This document shows positions 26,089-35,618 of a DNA stretch of 64,000 nt, piece by piece. The stretch spans positions 8,122,001-8,186,000 of the forward strand of contig NZ_CP086322.1 of assembly GCF_023277745.1 (NCBI RefSeq), given 5' to 3'. Both the position numbers and the translations under genes were made by a program. Position 1 is the stretch's first letter. Each line of letters begins with the position of its first letter. This DNA is from Streptomyces halobius (GTDB lineage: Bacteria; Actinomycetota; Actinomycetes; Streptomycetales; Streptomycetaceae). The notes below the pieces were generated by a model that saw only the letters and a list, made by a program, of their open reading frames with translations, made no database searches and had not been told where the DNA came from.

Positions 26089-29000
26089 TCAGTACACATC
26101 ACGCATATACCGCTTGTCGGCGGCGAGTTGTTTGACGTAGACGGCGGCCGCCTCCTCCTCCAGGCCGCCGTGCGCGACGGCGATGTCGCGCAGCGCGCGG
26201 TCGACGTCCTTCGCCATACGGGACGCGTCCCCGCAGACGTAGAAGTGGGCGCCGTCCTGGAGCCACGACCACAACTGGGCGCCGTGCTCGCGCATCCGGT
26301 CCTGGACATAGACCTTGGCGCGCCGGTCGCGGGAGAAGGCCGTGTCCAGCCTGGTGAGCAGCCCCGTACGGCGCATCTCGTCGAGCTCGTCCGCGTAGTA
26401 GAAGTCCGTGGCGCGGCGCTGCTCGCCGAAGAAGAGCCAGTTGGGGGCGTGGTGGCCGAGCGCGCGGCGTTCCTGGAGGAAGCCGATGAAGGGGGCGACT
26501 CCGGTTCCCGGGCCGACCATCACCATCGGGGTGGCCGGGTCGGACGGCGGACGGAAGTGCGGGGCACGCTGCACGAACACCGGCACCGGGCGGCCCGCCT
26601 CCGCGTCGGCCAGGTATGTCGAGGCCACGCCCTTGCGCGGACGGCCGTGGCGATTCTCGAAACGGACCACGGAGACGGTCAGGGCGATCACGTGGGGGTC
26701 GATGAGGGGACTGGACGCTATGGAGTACAGACGGGGCTGCAAGCGGGGCAGGACGCCCGCCCACTCCGCGGCACGCGCCCTTACGGGATGCTCCGCGATC
26801 ACGTCGACGGCCTGCCGGCCCCATGTCCACTGGGCCAGTTCGCCCTTGTTGTCCGGGCGCAGCAGCTTCTTCACGGTGCGGTCGTGGGTGCGTTCGGCGA
26901 CGAGCCGCAGCAGGCCGGGGGTGATCCTGGTGATGTCCAGATGGCGGTGCAGGGCCTCCCCGAGCGGGACCGTCCCGACGCCCGTGATCTCGACGGCGGC
27001 GCCTGCGGCGAGCCCGGTGACGGCCAGCCACTCCGCCACGAGATCCGGGCGGTTCCGCGGCCATATGCCGAGCGCGTCGCCGGCCTCGTAGGCGAGCGGC
27101 GCACGGGGTCCTGTCGATGGTGTGTCCCAGGCGCCCGGCGCACCGGCTGCCGTCGGCGGTGTGTCCCAGGCGCCCGGGGCGCCCTCGCCGTCACGGGTGT
27201 CGAAGGTGAACCGCCGTACCTCCTTCGTGGCCCCCGGCAGGCTGAGCAGCTGGTTGCCCACCAGACGGGCGGTGGCGGGCGCCGCCTTGGAAGGGCGGGC
27301 GGTGGGCGCCGCGCCCGGGTGCGCCGTGGTGGCGGCGGCCGGGGCCGCGGTGACCGGATCCGCCACGGCGCCCAGCGCCGTGAGCACCCGGTCGAGCCAC
27401 TGCCCCGCGGGCTGCTCGTAGTCCGGCTCGCAGTCGGTACGCGGGACCAGCCGGACCGCGCCCAGCTCGTCGAGCCGCTGGTCGAGACGGCGGCCGTGGC
27501 CGCAGAAGTCGTCGTACGAGGAGTCGCCGAGCGCGAGGACGGCATACCGCACGCCGTCCAGACGCGGGGTGTCGGGGGCGCTGAGGGTCTCCCAGAATCC
27601 CGAGCCGTTGTCGGGGGCGTCACCGTCACCGAAGGTGCTGGTGACGATGAGCAGATCGGCGGTGCGCGGCAGCTCGGCCGGTGAACTGTCGTGCATGCCG
27701 AGGAGCTTCGCGGCCCGTCCGGTGGCGGCCAGCCGCCGGGCCGCCGCCGCGGCGACCTCCTCCGCGTTGCCGGTCTGAGAGGCCCACAGGACGATGACCT
27801 CGCGTCCGGGGGAGCGCTCGGTGGCGGTACGGGTACCTCCGGGCGCCGCCACCATGTCGCCCAGGTCCACCGTGGTTGCCGTGGATGCCGCCGCGCCGCC
27901 CGGGGTGCGGGAGAACATCCCGGCCAGCACCCCGTTGACCCACAGGGCGCTGTCGGCGCCGAAGGGTGCGTGGGGCGGCAGGACGGGGGTGCCCGCCGTC
28001 CCGGAGCCGAGCCCGCTGAGGAACCCGGCGAGATAGCGGCGCTCGTGGTCGGTCAGCCGCGGCGGGGCGACCGGGCCGGTCCGGAACAGCTCGGCCAGCA
28101 CCGTCACCGTATCGGCCACCGCGGATTCCGCCGCCCCGCCGCCGTCCCCGGAAACGGCATCGGCGTCCGCGCCCCGCCCGTCGCCACCGGCCCCCGCCGC
28201 CACCTTGGCCAGCGACACCGCGCACACCTTGAACTCGGGCTGGAACGAGACCGGATCGACCGCGTCGTTGGTGACCGCGTTCACGCTGAGGTATTCGCCG
28301 AACAGATCGTTCCAGTGAAAGGGCGCGAAGCAGCCCCCGGGCCGCACCCGGTCGGTCACCACGGCCGGCAGCACCGCCCGGCCGCGCCGGGAGGCGACCT
28401 CCACCGCGTCGCCCTCCGCGAGGCCCAGACGCTCCGCGTCCCGCGGATGGATCTCCACGAAGGGGCCGGGGTTGAGCCGGTTGAGCTTGGTGACCTTGCC
28501 GGTCTTGGTGAGGGTGTGCCACTGATGCTGCAGCCGGCCGGTGTTCAGGACGAACGGGTAGTCGTCGTCGGGCATCTCGGCCGCGGGCATGTGCGGACGG
28601 GCGAAGAACACGGCGCGGCCGGTGGCCGTCGGGAAGGCCAGCCGGGGCCGGGAGCCGTCCGGCCGCTCGGCCGGTGCCTGGCTGACCCCGTCGTTGAGAT
28701 AGCGGACCGGATTGCGGTCGGGTCCGTCGGCGGACGCGCTGGGCCACTGCACGGGGGTGCGCCGCAGCCGCTCGTAGGTCACCCCGCGCAGGTCGTAGCC
28801 GGTCTGCGGATTCCAGGCGCGCTTGATCTCCTCGAAGATCTCCTCGGCACTGGTGTAGCCGAAGGCGTCCTCGTACCCCATCTCGCAGGCGATCCGCGCG
28901 ATGATCCGCCAGTCCGGCCACGCCTCGCCCGGTGGGTCGGCGGCCTGCTGGGCGAGCGTCAGATTGCGTTCCGAGTTGACCATCACGCCCTCGGTCTCCG

Positions 29001-30399
29001 CCCACATGGCGGCCGGCAGCACGACATCGGCGTACGCATGGGTCTCGGTGTCGGCGAAGACGTCCTGCGAGACGACGAACTCCGCCGCCTCCAGGCCCTC
29101 GATGACGGTCTTGCGGTTGGCGACCGAGGCGACGGGATTGGTGCAGATGATCCAGCAGGCTCTGATGTCCCCGTCGGCCATCCGCCGGAACATCTCGACG
29201 GTGCCCCGGCCGACGCCGTCCGCCCGCAGCGTCCCGGGGGCGACACCCCACAGCTCCTCGACGAACTCCCGGTCCTCGGCCACCAGCGTCGACCGCTGTC
29301 CGGGCAGACCCGGCCCCATGTAGCCCATCTCGCGGCCGCCCATCGCGTTGGGCTGGCCGGTGAGCGAGAACGGGCCGCTGCCGGGACGGCAGATCGCGCC
29401 GGTCGCCAGATGCAGATTGACCAGGGCGTTGGTGTTCCAGGTGCCGTGCGTGCTCTGGTTCAGGCCCATCGTCCAGCAGCTCATCCACGCACCGGCCTCG
29501 CCGATCAGCCGGGCGGCCGCGCGGAGGTCCGCCTCCGGAATCCCGGTGACCTCCGCGACCGCCGCCGGCGGATAGTCCCGGAGGAAGTCCGGCATCCCCT
29601 CCCAGCCCTCGGTGTACTCCTCGATGAACGCCGGATCGGTGTGGCCGCCGGCCACCAGCAGATGCAGCAGGCCGTTCAGCAGCGCCAGGTCCGTACCCGG
29701 TCTGATCTGCAGGAACAGATCGGCCTTGGCAGCGGTCGCGGTCCGCCGTGGATCGACCACGATCAGCTTGGCGCCCGCCTTGACCCGTTCCATCAGCCGC
29801 AGGAAGAGGATCGGGTGACAGTCGGCCATGTTGGAGCCGATGACGAAGAAGACGTCCGCGTGCTCCATGTCCTGGTACGAACCGGGCGGGCCGTCCGCGC
29901 CGAGCGACAGCTTGTAGCCGGCGCCCGCGCTCGCCATGCACAACCGCGAATTGGACTCGATCTGGTTGGTGCGCACAAAGCCCTTGGCGAGCTTGTTCGC
30001 CAGATACTGCGCCTCCAGTGTCAGCTGCCCGGACACATAGAAGGCGAGTGCGTCCGGACCGTGCTCATCGACGATCGCGCGCAGCCGCCGGGCGGTCTCC
30101 CTGACCGCCGCTTCCATCCCCAGGGGCGCCGGCTCGTCGCCCCGGTCGTCCCGGACCAGCGCGGTCTCCAGCCGCCCCGTGGCGGCGAGCAGCTCGGCGC
30201 CGGTCGCGCCCTTGGTGCACAGCCGGCCGGCGTTCGCCGGGTGCGCCTTGTCGCCGGACGCCTTGCGGACCGTACGCCGGCCGTCCGGGCCCGTCGCGAC
30301 ATCCAGGACGATGCCGCAGCCGACACCGCAGTACGAGCAGACCGTCCGCACCTGGGTGGTGCCGGCTGCGCTGTCGTTCTGCGGTTCCGGTGCGGTCAC
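26089..30399 (-). CDS. Fused assimilatory nitrate reductase / flavoprotein reductase
   Basis: A 1436-residue fusion. Residues ~15-780 are a molybdopterin oxidoreductase of the assimilatory nitrate reductase (NasA) type: 4Fe-4S ligands in CSYCGVGCG (21-28) plus GRLCTKG, the likely Mo-ligand Cys in [13 protein letters not shown], and [24 protein letters not shown] in the dinucleotide-binding domain. From ~865 comes a flavodoxin domain ([13 protein letters not shown]), then FAD-binding (RLYSIASSP) and NADPH-binding ([27 protein letters not shown]) modules like the CysJ sulfite reductase flavoprotein. Thus it carries its own electron supply from NAD(P)H to nitrate. GTG 30399 is chosen (AGGGG upstream) over GTG 30465, which lies in a GlnR-like box. 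Confidence 0.95.
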   Translation of the reverse strand: MTAPEPQNDSAAGTTQVRTVCSYCGVGCGIVLDVATGPDGRRTVRKASGDKAHPANAGRLCTKGATGAELLAATGRLETALVRDDRGDEPAPLGMEAAVRETARRLRAIVDEHGPDALAFYVSGQLTLEAQYLANKLAKGFVRTNQIESNSRLCMASAGAGYKLSLGADGPPGSYQDMEHADVFFVIGSNMADCHPILFLRLMERVKAGAKLIVVDPRRTATAAKADLFLQIRPGTDLALLNGLLHLLVAGGHTDPAFIEEYTEGWEGMPDFLRDYPPAAVAEVTGIPEADLRAAARLIGEAGAWMSCWTMGLNQSTHGTWNTNALVNLHLATGAICRPGSGPFSLTGQPNAMGGREMGYMGPGLPGQRSTLVAEDREFVEELWGVAPGTLRADGVGRGTVEMFRRMADGDIRACWIICTNPVASVANRKTVIEGLEAAEFVVSQDVFADTETHAYADVVLPAAMWAETEGVMVNSERNLTLAQQAADPPGEAWPDWRIIARIACEMGYEDAFGYTSAEEIFEEIKRAWNPQTGYDLRGVTYERLRRTPVQWPSASADGPDRNPVRYLNDGVSQAPAERPDGSRPRLAFPTATGRAVFFARPHMPAAEMPDDDYPFVLNTGRLQHQWHTLTKTGKVTKLNRLNPGPFVEIHPRDAERLGLAEGDAVEVASRRGRAVLPAVVTDRVRPGGCFAPFHWNDLFGEYLSVNAVTNDAVDPVSFQPEFKVCAVSLAKVAAGAGGDGRGADADAVSGDGGGAAESAVADTVTVLAELFRTGPVAPPRLTDHERRYLAGFLSGLGSGTAGTPVLPPHAPFGADSALWVNGVLAGMFSRTPGGAAASTATTVDLGDMVAAPGGTRTATERSPGREVIVLWASQTGNAEEVAAAAARRLAATGRAAKLLGMHDSSPAELPRTADLLIVTSTFGDGDAPDNGSGFWETLSAPDTPRLDGVRYAVLALGDSSYDDFCGHGRRLDQRLDELGAVRLVPRTDCEPDYEQPAGQWLDRVLTALGAVADPVTAAPAAATTAHPGAAPTARPSKAAPATARLVGNQLLSLPGATKEVRRFTFDTRDGEGAPGAWDTPPTAAGAPGAWDTPSTGPRAPLAYEAGDALGIWPRNRPDLVAEWLAVTGLAAGAAVEITGVGTVPLGEALHRHLDITRITPGLLRLVAERTHDRTVKKLLRPDNKGELAQWTWGRQAVDVIAEHPVRARAAEWAGVLPRLQPRLYSIASSPLIDPHVIALTVSVVRFENRHGRPRKGVASTYLADAEAGRPVPVFVQRAPHFRPPSDPATPMVMVGPGTGVAPFIGFLQERRALGHHAPNWLFFGEQRRATDFYYADELDEMRRTGLLTRLDTAFSRDRRAKVYVQDRMREHGAQLWSWLQDGAHFYVCGDASRMAKDVDRALRDIAVAHGGLEEEAAAVYVKQLAADKRYMRDVY

Positions 30400-30816
30400 G
30401 GACGGCCCCTTCGTGTCGGATGCTCCGCACACGACGGTACGAATCGCCCGTTTCCCGTGTGTCACACCGAGCGATCACCAGCCGTTACGTCGGTCACACA
30501 GCGGCGCGCGGCGCGACGTGAGGCCCGCGGGTCCGTCCTCCGGTTCCGTCCTTGAGGATCCGCCCTGCCGATCAAGTGGCCGGCCGCGGGAACATCCGCC
30601 GGGGAACACACCCTGCCGCCCGGAACACCGCCCCGCGCCCGCCCCGTTCGCCGCCGGGTATACCGCACCGGGCAGACCGCACCGGGGATACCGCCCTGCG
30701 CCGGGAATACGGCCCTGCGCCCGCCACGTTCCGGCCTGCAAGGGGCCCACGCACCCCTTAGGGGATCCGCTCGCATCCCCCTTAAGGGTTTACCCCCACC
30801 TTCCTCAGGGCCCGCC
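30400..30816. other. Promoter region of the nitrate reductase gene
   Basis: A 417-base gap between the ferredoxin-type reductase stop and the nitrate reductase start, both on the minus strand. It holds a GlnR-like box (30450-30465) and related half-sites at 30484-30497. Further right are C-rich runs and CCCCTTAGGGG (about 30755-30765) and CCCTTAAGGG-like words, perhaps part of a terminator for the reductase. No gene is seen. Confidence 0.5.
30450..30465 (-). promoter_or_regulatory. GlnR-like box before the nitrate reductase gene
   Basis: On the minus strand it reads GTGAC-ACACGG-GAAAC, fitting the actinomycete GlnR consensus (GTnAC, six bases, GAAAC). About 18-30 bases further upstream are GTAAC (30484-30488) and GTGAC (30493-30497), possible extra a-sites. 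It is ~51 bases before the GTG start, so nitrogen control by GlnR is plausible. Confidence 0.6.
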
Positions 30817-32052
30817 TTACTCCCGCACCAGACTGTCCAGCGGCACCTCCGGGTCCGCCAGCGCCCTCTCGTCGACCGTCTGCCCGGAGGCCACGAGCGC
30901 GCGGATCGGGACGGTGGCATCCCAGATGTTGACGTTCATCCCGGCCAGGACCCGGCGTCCGGCGAGCCAGAAGGCGATGAACTCCCGGTCCTCGGTGCTG
31001 CCGCGGAAGACGATCCGGTCGTAGGCGTCGGGGTCGACATACCCGGTGTACTCCATGCCCAGGTCGTACTGGTCGGTGAAGAAGTACGGCAGCCCGTCGT
31101 AGACCACGTCCTGGCCCAGCATCGCCCTGGCCGCGGTCTTCGGCTGGTTGCGGGCGTTCGCCCAGTGCTCGACGCGGATGTGCTTGCCCAGCAGCGGGTG
31201 GAAGGCGCTGGCGACGTCGCCGGCGGCGTAGATGTCCGGATGGGAGGTGCACAGCCGCGCGTCGACGCGCACACCGTTGCCGACATCGAGCCCGGCGGCC
31301 GCGGCCAGCCCGCTGTTGGGGGTGACACCGACACCGACGATCACCGCGTCCGCCTCGATCCGCGTCCCGTCGGCCAGCAGCACACCGTCCACGCGGCCGT
31401 CGCCGCCGGTGATCCGCGCGATCTGGGCGCCGCAGCGGAGATCGACGCCGTGGTCGGTGTGCAGCTCCGCGAAGATCCTGCCGACCTCGCGGCCCAGCAC
31501 CCGCTGAAGCGGCACCTGGGCCGACTCCAGCACGGTCACCTCGACCCCGGCGGCACGGGCGGCGGCCGTCGTCTCCAGACCGATCCAGCCGGCACCGATC
31601 ACCACCACCCGGGACGCGGCGCGAAAGGTCTCCTTGAGCCGGTCGCTGTCCTCCAGACGCCGCAGACAGAGCACCCCGTCGAGGTCCGCGCCCGGCACCG
31701 GCAGCGGGCGCGGTGTGGCACCGGTGGTGAGCAGCAGCTTCGCGTAGTCGTGCCGGCTGCCGTCGGCGAGCGTCAGATGATGGCCGTCCGGGTCGATCCC
31801 GGTGACCGCGGTGCCCAGCCGCAGATCGACCCCGTGCCGCGCGTACCAGTCGGGTGGATGGACGAAGGTCTGCTCCTTCCCGGACGTCCCCAGGAGATAG
31901 CTCTTCGACAGCGGCGGCCGCTCGTACGGGCGCTCGCGCTCGTCACCCAGCAGCACGACCGGGCCGTCGAAGCCTTCCGCCCGCAGCGTTTCCGCGGCCT
32001 TCGCACCGGCCAGGCCCGCTCCGACGATCATGAATGCTGTGTTCCCGGCCAT
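30817..32052 (-). CDS. FAD/NAD(P)-dependent ferredoxin-type reductase
   Basis: A 411-residue flavoprotein of the Pyr_redox_2 class with the C-terminal reductase domain, as in ferredoxin reductases of oxygenase systems and in NirB-like partners. FAD motif FMIVGAGLAGAKAAETL (~7-23), ERPYERPPLSKSYL, NAD motif VVVIGAGWIGLETTAAAR (~150), and IYAAGDVASAFHP near residue 285. The C-terminal WANARNQPKTAARAMLG segment is typical. It lies upstream of and parallel to the nitrate reductase and might supply electrons for nitrite reduction or another oxygenase; no [2Fe-2S] partner gene is adjacent. Confidence 0.93.
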   Translation of the reverse strand: MAGNTAFMIVGAGLAGAKAAETLRAEGFDGPVVLLGDERERPYERPPLSKSYLLGTSGKEQTFVHPPDWYARHGVDLRLGTAVTGIDPDGHHLTLADGSRHDYAKLLLTTGATPRPLPVPGADLDGVLCLRRLEDSDRLKETFRAASRVVVIGAGWIGLETTAAARAAGVEVTVLESAQVPLQRVLGREVGRIFAELHTDHGVDLRCGAQIARITGGDGRVDGVLLADGTRIEADAVIVGVGVTPNSGLAAAAGLDVGNGVRVDARLCTSHPDIYAAGDVASAFHPLLGKHIRVEHWANARNQPKTAARAMLGQDVVYDGLPYFFTDQYDLGMEYTGYVDPDAYDRIVFRGSTEDREFIAFWLAGRRVLAGMNVNIWDATVPIRALVASGQTVDERALADPEVPLDSLVRE

Positions 32053-32178
32053 GCCCGCTCAGCTCCCTGTCTGCCCAGCCCGGGGCCCGCACGGAGCACA
32101 CCGCCGTATTCGGCCCCGAGCGCGTCCAGATCATCACGTACCCAGCCACCCGCGGGGCAGGTACCGCCGATGGTGTGG

Positions 32179-32358
32179 TCACCCGGGGCCGCCGGATCCG
32201 CGCTGATCGTCCGAGGCCGCTGAAGGGCCGGTCAGCCCCGCTCGGCCGTCGTCGCCGTCCCCGCTGTCGCCCCCGGCACCGTCGAGGTCCCGGCCGTCGA
32301 GGAAGTGGAAGCCGCGGGTCGACGCATGGGAATTGCAGCTGCTGCGCGTCCGGGTCAC
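32179..32358 (-). CDS. Possible small hypothetical protein (59 residues)
   Basis: A short frame from GTG 32358 encoding MTRTRSSCNSHASTRGF, HFLDGRDLDGAG and an acidic glycine-rich tail. Codon third positions are overwhelmingly G or C, as in real genes of this genome, but no good ribosome-binding site is visible. No family recognised. It could be a small peptide gene or an accident of composition. Confidence 0.35.
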   Translation of the reverse strand: MTRTRSSCNSHASTRGFHFLDGRDLDGAGGDSGDGDDGRAGLTGPSAASDDQRGSGGPG

Positions 32359-32466
32359 CCCATCCGCGGTGCCGTGACGGACGGTCGAGTGCCGGCGGGA
32401 TCGGGGGACGACGGCGGCCGGCGGGTGCGGGGCGAGAGTGGGCTGAGCTTGGGTTGAGTGAAGCAA

Positions 32467-32487
32467 AAAGTGCAGTCACTGCACTTT
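32467..32487. promoter_or_regulatory. Perfect palindromic operator before the TetX-like gene
   Basis: Arms AAAGTGCAG (32467-32475) and CTGCACTTT (32479-32487) are exact complements around TCA. It is 80 bases before the monooxygenase start, in an otherwise GC-rich region. Size and symmetry suit a TetR-family dimer, most simply the regulator encoded at 33853-34497. Confidence 0.7.
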
Positions 32488-32566
32488 CTTAGTGGCCGTG
32501 CTCTTCTGGAGATGCCGGGAGAGGCTCACAGGGGAGCCTGGAGGAGAGGCCGACCCGAGGAGAGTC

Positions 32567-33718
32567 ATGCAGCCCACCACCCCGCGTATCGCGATCATCG
32601 GTGCCGGCCCCGGCGGGCTGACTTGTGCCCGCGTCCTCCAGCGGCACGGCATCCCGGTCACCGTCTTCGACCGGGACGCCTCCGCCGACGCCCGCCCCCG
32701 AGGCGGCACGCTCGATATGCAGCCGGACTCCGGGCAGTTGGCTCTGCGAGAGACGGGTCTCGACGAGGGGTTCCGCGCCCTTGCACGCCCCGAGGGTCAG
32801 GAAATGCGTCTCCTGGACCACACCGGCGCGCTGCTTCTCCAGCGCACCCCGGCCGCCGGTGAAGAGCCGAGCCCCGAAATCGACCGGGGAGAGCTGCGCC
32901 GCCTGCTGCTGGACTCCCTCGCCCCCGGCACCATGCGCTGGGGCCACTATCTCCGCACCCTCCACCCGATCGGCGACGGCACCCACGAAGCCGAGTTCGA
33001 CGACGGCCACATCGAGACCTTCGACCTGGTCATCGGGGCCGACGGGGCCTGGTCCAGGGTGCGGCCCCTACTGTCGGACGCCACGCCCCATTACTCCGGC
33101 GTCACCTTCGTGGAAGCCGGATTCGGCGACGTCGACACCCGCCATCCGGCCGTCGCCCGCCTGGTCGGCGACGGCACCATGATGGCGCTGTTCGGCAACA
33201 AGGGGCTGATCGCCCAGCGCAACAGCCGCGGCCGCATCCTCGTCTACGCCGCGTTCCGGGGCTCCCAGGACTGGGCGGCGGAGCGCGGCCTGAGCCTCGA
33301 CGACACCGAGGCCGTCCGTACCGCGCTGCTCGACATGTTCACCGGCTGGGACGCCCATCTGCTGGCGCTGCTACGGGACAACGACGGCGGGTTCGTCAAC
33401 CGGCCGCTGTTCGCCCTGCCGGTGCCCCATGCCTGGCCCCACACCCCCGGCCTGACCCTGCTCGGCGACGCCGCGCATCTGATGACGCCGTTCTCCGGGA
33501 TGGGCGCCAACCTCGCCATGCTCGACGGCTCCGACCTCGCCCGCGCGCTCGCCGGCCACGCCGACCTGGAGGCGGCGGTGCGCGCGTATGAGGCGACGAT
33601 GCTGCCGCGCTCCGCCAAGGCCGCCGAGGGAGCCGCCCGGGGCCTGGACAACGCCCTCGCCCACGACGCACCGCGCGGCACCCTCCACCACCTGCGGCGC
33701 CGACTCCGCCGCCACTGA
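32567..33718 (+). CDS. FAD-dependent monooxygenase (TetX/PHBH-like)
   Basis: A 383-residue class A flavin monooxygenase. Rossmann motif IAIIGAGPGGLTCARVL (residues ~8-24), FAD/NAD motif LVIGADGAWSRVRPLL (the DG motif), and LTLLGDAAHLMTPFSGMGANLAMLDGSDLA (GD motif). The MQPDSGQLALRETGL segment and overall layout resemble TetX-type tetracycline-hydroxylating enzymes. Substrate unknown: it may modify a xenobiotic or antibiotic. ATG 32567 has GAGGAGAG upstream. The TetR gene follows 134 bases downstream, and the operator at 32467 suggests induction by a ligand. Confidence 0.92.
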   Translation: MQPTTPRIAIIGAGPGGLTCARVLQRHGIPVTVFDRDASADARPRGGTLDMQPDSGQLALRETGLDEGFRALARPEGQEMRLLDHTGALLLQRTPAAGEEPSPEIDRGELRRLLLDSLAPGTMRWGHYLRTLHPIGDGTHEAEFDDGHIETFDLVIGADGAWSRVRPLLSDATPHYSGVTFVEAGFGDVDTRHPAVARLVGDGTMMALFGNKGLIAQRNSRGRILVYAAFRGSQDWAAERGLSLDDTEAVRTALLDMFTGWDAHLLALLRDNDGGFVNRPLFALPVPHAWPHTPGLTLLGDAAHLMTPFSGMGANLAMLDGSDLARALAGHADLEAAVRAYEATMLPRSAKAAEGAARGLDNALAHDAPRGTLHHLRRRLRRH

Positions 33719-33852
33719 CCTGCCCGCCTCCCCAGCCGACTTGCTTCTGCTGTGTGTTGAGGGGAGCGACAACGACAACGGCCGGACGGCCCCGCAGCCC
33801 GGCGCGGCACGGTGCCCACCCGCCGTTCACACACGAAAGCAATGAAGACGCC

Positions 33853-34497
33853 ATGCCCCATCCGACGACTCCGACTCCGACAAGTCCTCCGACTCCGGCT
33901 CCGGCTCCGGCAAGCCCTACGACTCCGGCAACCGGCCGCCGCGGACGCAAGAAGGCCCGGACCCGCCACGCGCTGGCCGACGCCGCGCTCCGGTTGTTCC
34001 TGGAGCGCGGCTACGACCAGGTCAGTGTCAAGGACGTCGCCGACGCCGCCGATGTGTCGGTGACCACGCTGTTCAAGCACTTCCCCGGCAAGGAGGCGCT
34101 GGTTTTCGACCGCGAGGCCGAGCGCGGCGCGGAGCTGGTAGCGGCCGTACGCGACCGCGCACCGGGCCGGACGGTTCTGGACGCGCTGCACACCCACCTC
34201 CGGGAGCTGCTGCTCGCCGCCCATGTGTCGCCCGGGTTCCGGACGTTCCGCGAACTGGTCGACGGCACACCGGCGCTCAGCGAGTACGCGCACCGGATGT
34301 GGATGCGGCATGAAACCGCTCTGGCCGCGGCGCTCGCCGAGGAGACCGGCACCACCGTGGACGATGTGACGGTGCGCGCGCTGGCCCACTACGTACTGGC
34401 CGCCCCGCGGCCGGCCGGCCGCGGCGACGACCCCGGGCCCGCGGTGGACCGGATCTTCGCCCTCCTGAAGAACGGCTGGGACGACATCGGGGCCTGA
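33853..34497 (+). CDS. TetR-family transcriptional regulator
   Basis: A 214-residue regulator. After a Thr/Pro-rich leader (residues ~2-25) comes the TetR DNA-binding domain: GRKKARTRHALADAALRLF, LERGYDQVSVKDVADAADVSVTTLFKHFPGKEAL. The C-terminal helices form the ligand domain. It is probably the repressor of the upstream TetX-like gene through the palindrome at 32467-32487. Its leader is encoded by CTCCGA/CTCCGG hexamer repeats (33866-33930). Confidence 0.92.
   Translation: MPHPTTPTPTSPPTPAPAPASPTTPATGRRGRKKARTRHALADAALRLFLERGYDQVSVKDVADAADVSVTTLFKHFPGKEALVFDREAERGAELVAAVRDRAPGRTVLDALHTHLRELLLAAHVSPGFRTFRELVDGTPALSEYAHRMWMRHETALAAALAEETGTTVDDVTVRALAHYVLAAPRPAGRGDDPGPAVDRIFALLKNGWDDIGA
33866..33930 (+). 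repeat. Hexamer repeats (CTCCGR) encoding a Thr/Pro-rich leader
   Basis: Runs of CCGACTCCGACTCCGAC and GGCTCCGGCTCCGGC just after the start codon of the TetR gene give a TPTPTSPPTPAPAPASP leader. The tract is slippage-prone; length variation between strains would be expected. Confidence 0.7.
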
Positions 34498-34610
34498 CGC
34501 CCCGGCAGCGCATCCCCCCTTCGGACTCCGGTCGCGGGCCCGTGGCGCCCGTTGCGCGCCCGCCGCTCCGGTTGCAGGACCCATGCGCCCGTCGGACGAT
34601 CGGCACCGTA

Positions 34611-34650
34611 CGGAAACGATCAACCGGCGCTGCACGGAAACGGTCAACGG
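34611..34650 (+). promoter_or_regulatory. 24-bp-spaced direct repeat before the VOC gene
   Basis: CGGAAACGATCAACCGGC at 34611 and CGGAAACGGTCAACGGC at 34635 are in direct orientation, 24 bases apart, 40-80 bases before the start codon at 34689. They may bind a regulator on adjacent helical turns, or may be a simple duplication. Confidence 0.4.
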
Positions 34651-34688
34651 CGTACGCAGGCGGTCCGGCGCGGAGGGACGGAACAGAC

Positions 34689-35486
34689 GTGAAGATCACT
34701 GAGCCCACGCCCGGAGCGCCGTGCTGGGTGGAGCTGGGCACCTCGGACGTGGCGGCCGCCACGGTGTACTACCGGGAGGTCTTCGGCTGGCGCGCCGAGA
34801 CCGACCCGCGCCCGGAAGCCGGCGGCTACACCGTCATGTCCCTGGGCGCCGCCCCGGTCGCCGCGGTGACACCGCTCCATGAGCCGGGGCAGCCGACCGC
34901 CTGGACGGTGTCGTTCGCGACCCGTGACGTCGACGCGCGGGCCGCCGCGGTCACCGAAGCCGGCGGGAAGGTGCTGGCGGACCCCAAGGACGTCTTCGAC
35001 CTGGGCCGCTTCGCCGTCGCCGCCGACCCGGAGGGGGCCGTCTTCTCCCTCTGGCAGGCCCGTTCCTTTCCCGGTGCCGCGCTGTTCAACGCCCCGGGCT
35101 CGCTCGGCTGGGTGGAACTGGCCACCCCGGACCCCGAACGCGCCGCCTCCTTCTACCCACGGGTTTTCGGCTGGTCGGTCGCCGCGCACGGGCCGTACAC
35201 GCAGTGGGGCATCGACGGCGCCGACTTCGGCGGTATGCGCCTCCTGGACGAGCGCAACCCGGACGATGTCCCCGCGCATTGGCTGCCGTATTTCGCGGTC
35301 GCCGACGTCGGCGATGGGGGTACTTCCCATGCCCTCAAGGCTATGGGGGAGGCCGCCCGCGCCGTGGAGTCCGGCGGCATGCTGCTGGGGCCCCCGACGG
35401 ATGTCCCCGACGGGCCGCGGATCGCCATGATCCGCGATCCCCAGGGCGCCGTCTTCGGTATCCACAGCGCCGGAGGCGAGGGCTGA
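34689..35486 (+). CDS. Two-domain VOC (glyoxalase/bleomycin-resistance fold) protein
   Basis: A 265-residue protein with two tandem VOC modules: N-terminal (GAPCWVELGTSDVAAATVYYREVFGW, residues ~9-34) and C-terminal (GSLGWVELATPDPERAASFYPRVFGW, ~138-163). It resembles Cfp30B-like hydroxylases/glyoxalases of actinobacteria, whose substrate is unknown. Near residue 207 it has an extra segment, GDGGTSHALKAMGE, that is exactly the translation of the mini-element at 35315-35351; the paralogue at 46783 lacks it. GTG 34689 is preceded by GGAGGGA. Confidence 0.9.
   Translation: MKITEPTPGAPCWVELGTSDVAAATVYYREVFGWRAETDPRPEAGGYTVMSLGAAPVAAVTPLHEPGQPTAWTVSFATRDVDARAAAVTEAGGKVLADPKDVFDLGRFAVAADPEGAVFSLWQARSFPGAALFNAPGSLGWVELATPDPERAASFYPRVFGWSVAAHGPYTQWGIDGADFGGMRLLDERNPDDVPAHWLPYFAVADVGDGGTSHALKAMGEAARAVESGGMLLGPPTDVPDGPRIAMIRDPQGAVFGIHSAGGEG
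35315..35351 (+). repeat. Mini-element, copy 2 (37 bp), inside the VOC gene
   Basis: TGGGGGTACTTCCCATGCC then CTCAAGGCTATGGGGGAG. It lies within the coding sequence of the VOC gene and keeps the frame, adding about 12 residues between VADV and AARAVESGG. Confidence 0.75.
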
Positions 35487-35618
35487 CCCTCCGGGCTGAC
35501 CGCCCGTCACACGAACGGCTCGCCAATCATCGTTTCTCCACACTTATTGACGGATATGCGTGTAATGTCCATTTCGCGCCGATGGGTGGCCATTGCGCGT
35601 CAAGAACAGGAGACCCCT

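Larger units (their letters stand above)
32053..32566. other. Divergent intergenic region with operator and a possible small gene
   Basis: It separates the reductase (leftward) from the TetX-like monooxygenase (rightward). It includes a perfect palindrome at 32467-32487 and a short minus-strand frame at 32179-32358 with coding-like third positions. The rest shows no clear signal. Confidence 0.5.

Noticed and set aside
27691..30555. 954-codon plus-strand frame opposite the nitrate reductase
   Set aside because: Mirror of the nitrate reductase coding sequence; protein is low-complexity and has no recognisable domain.
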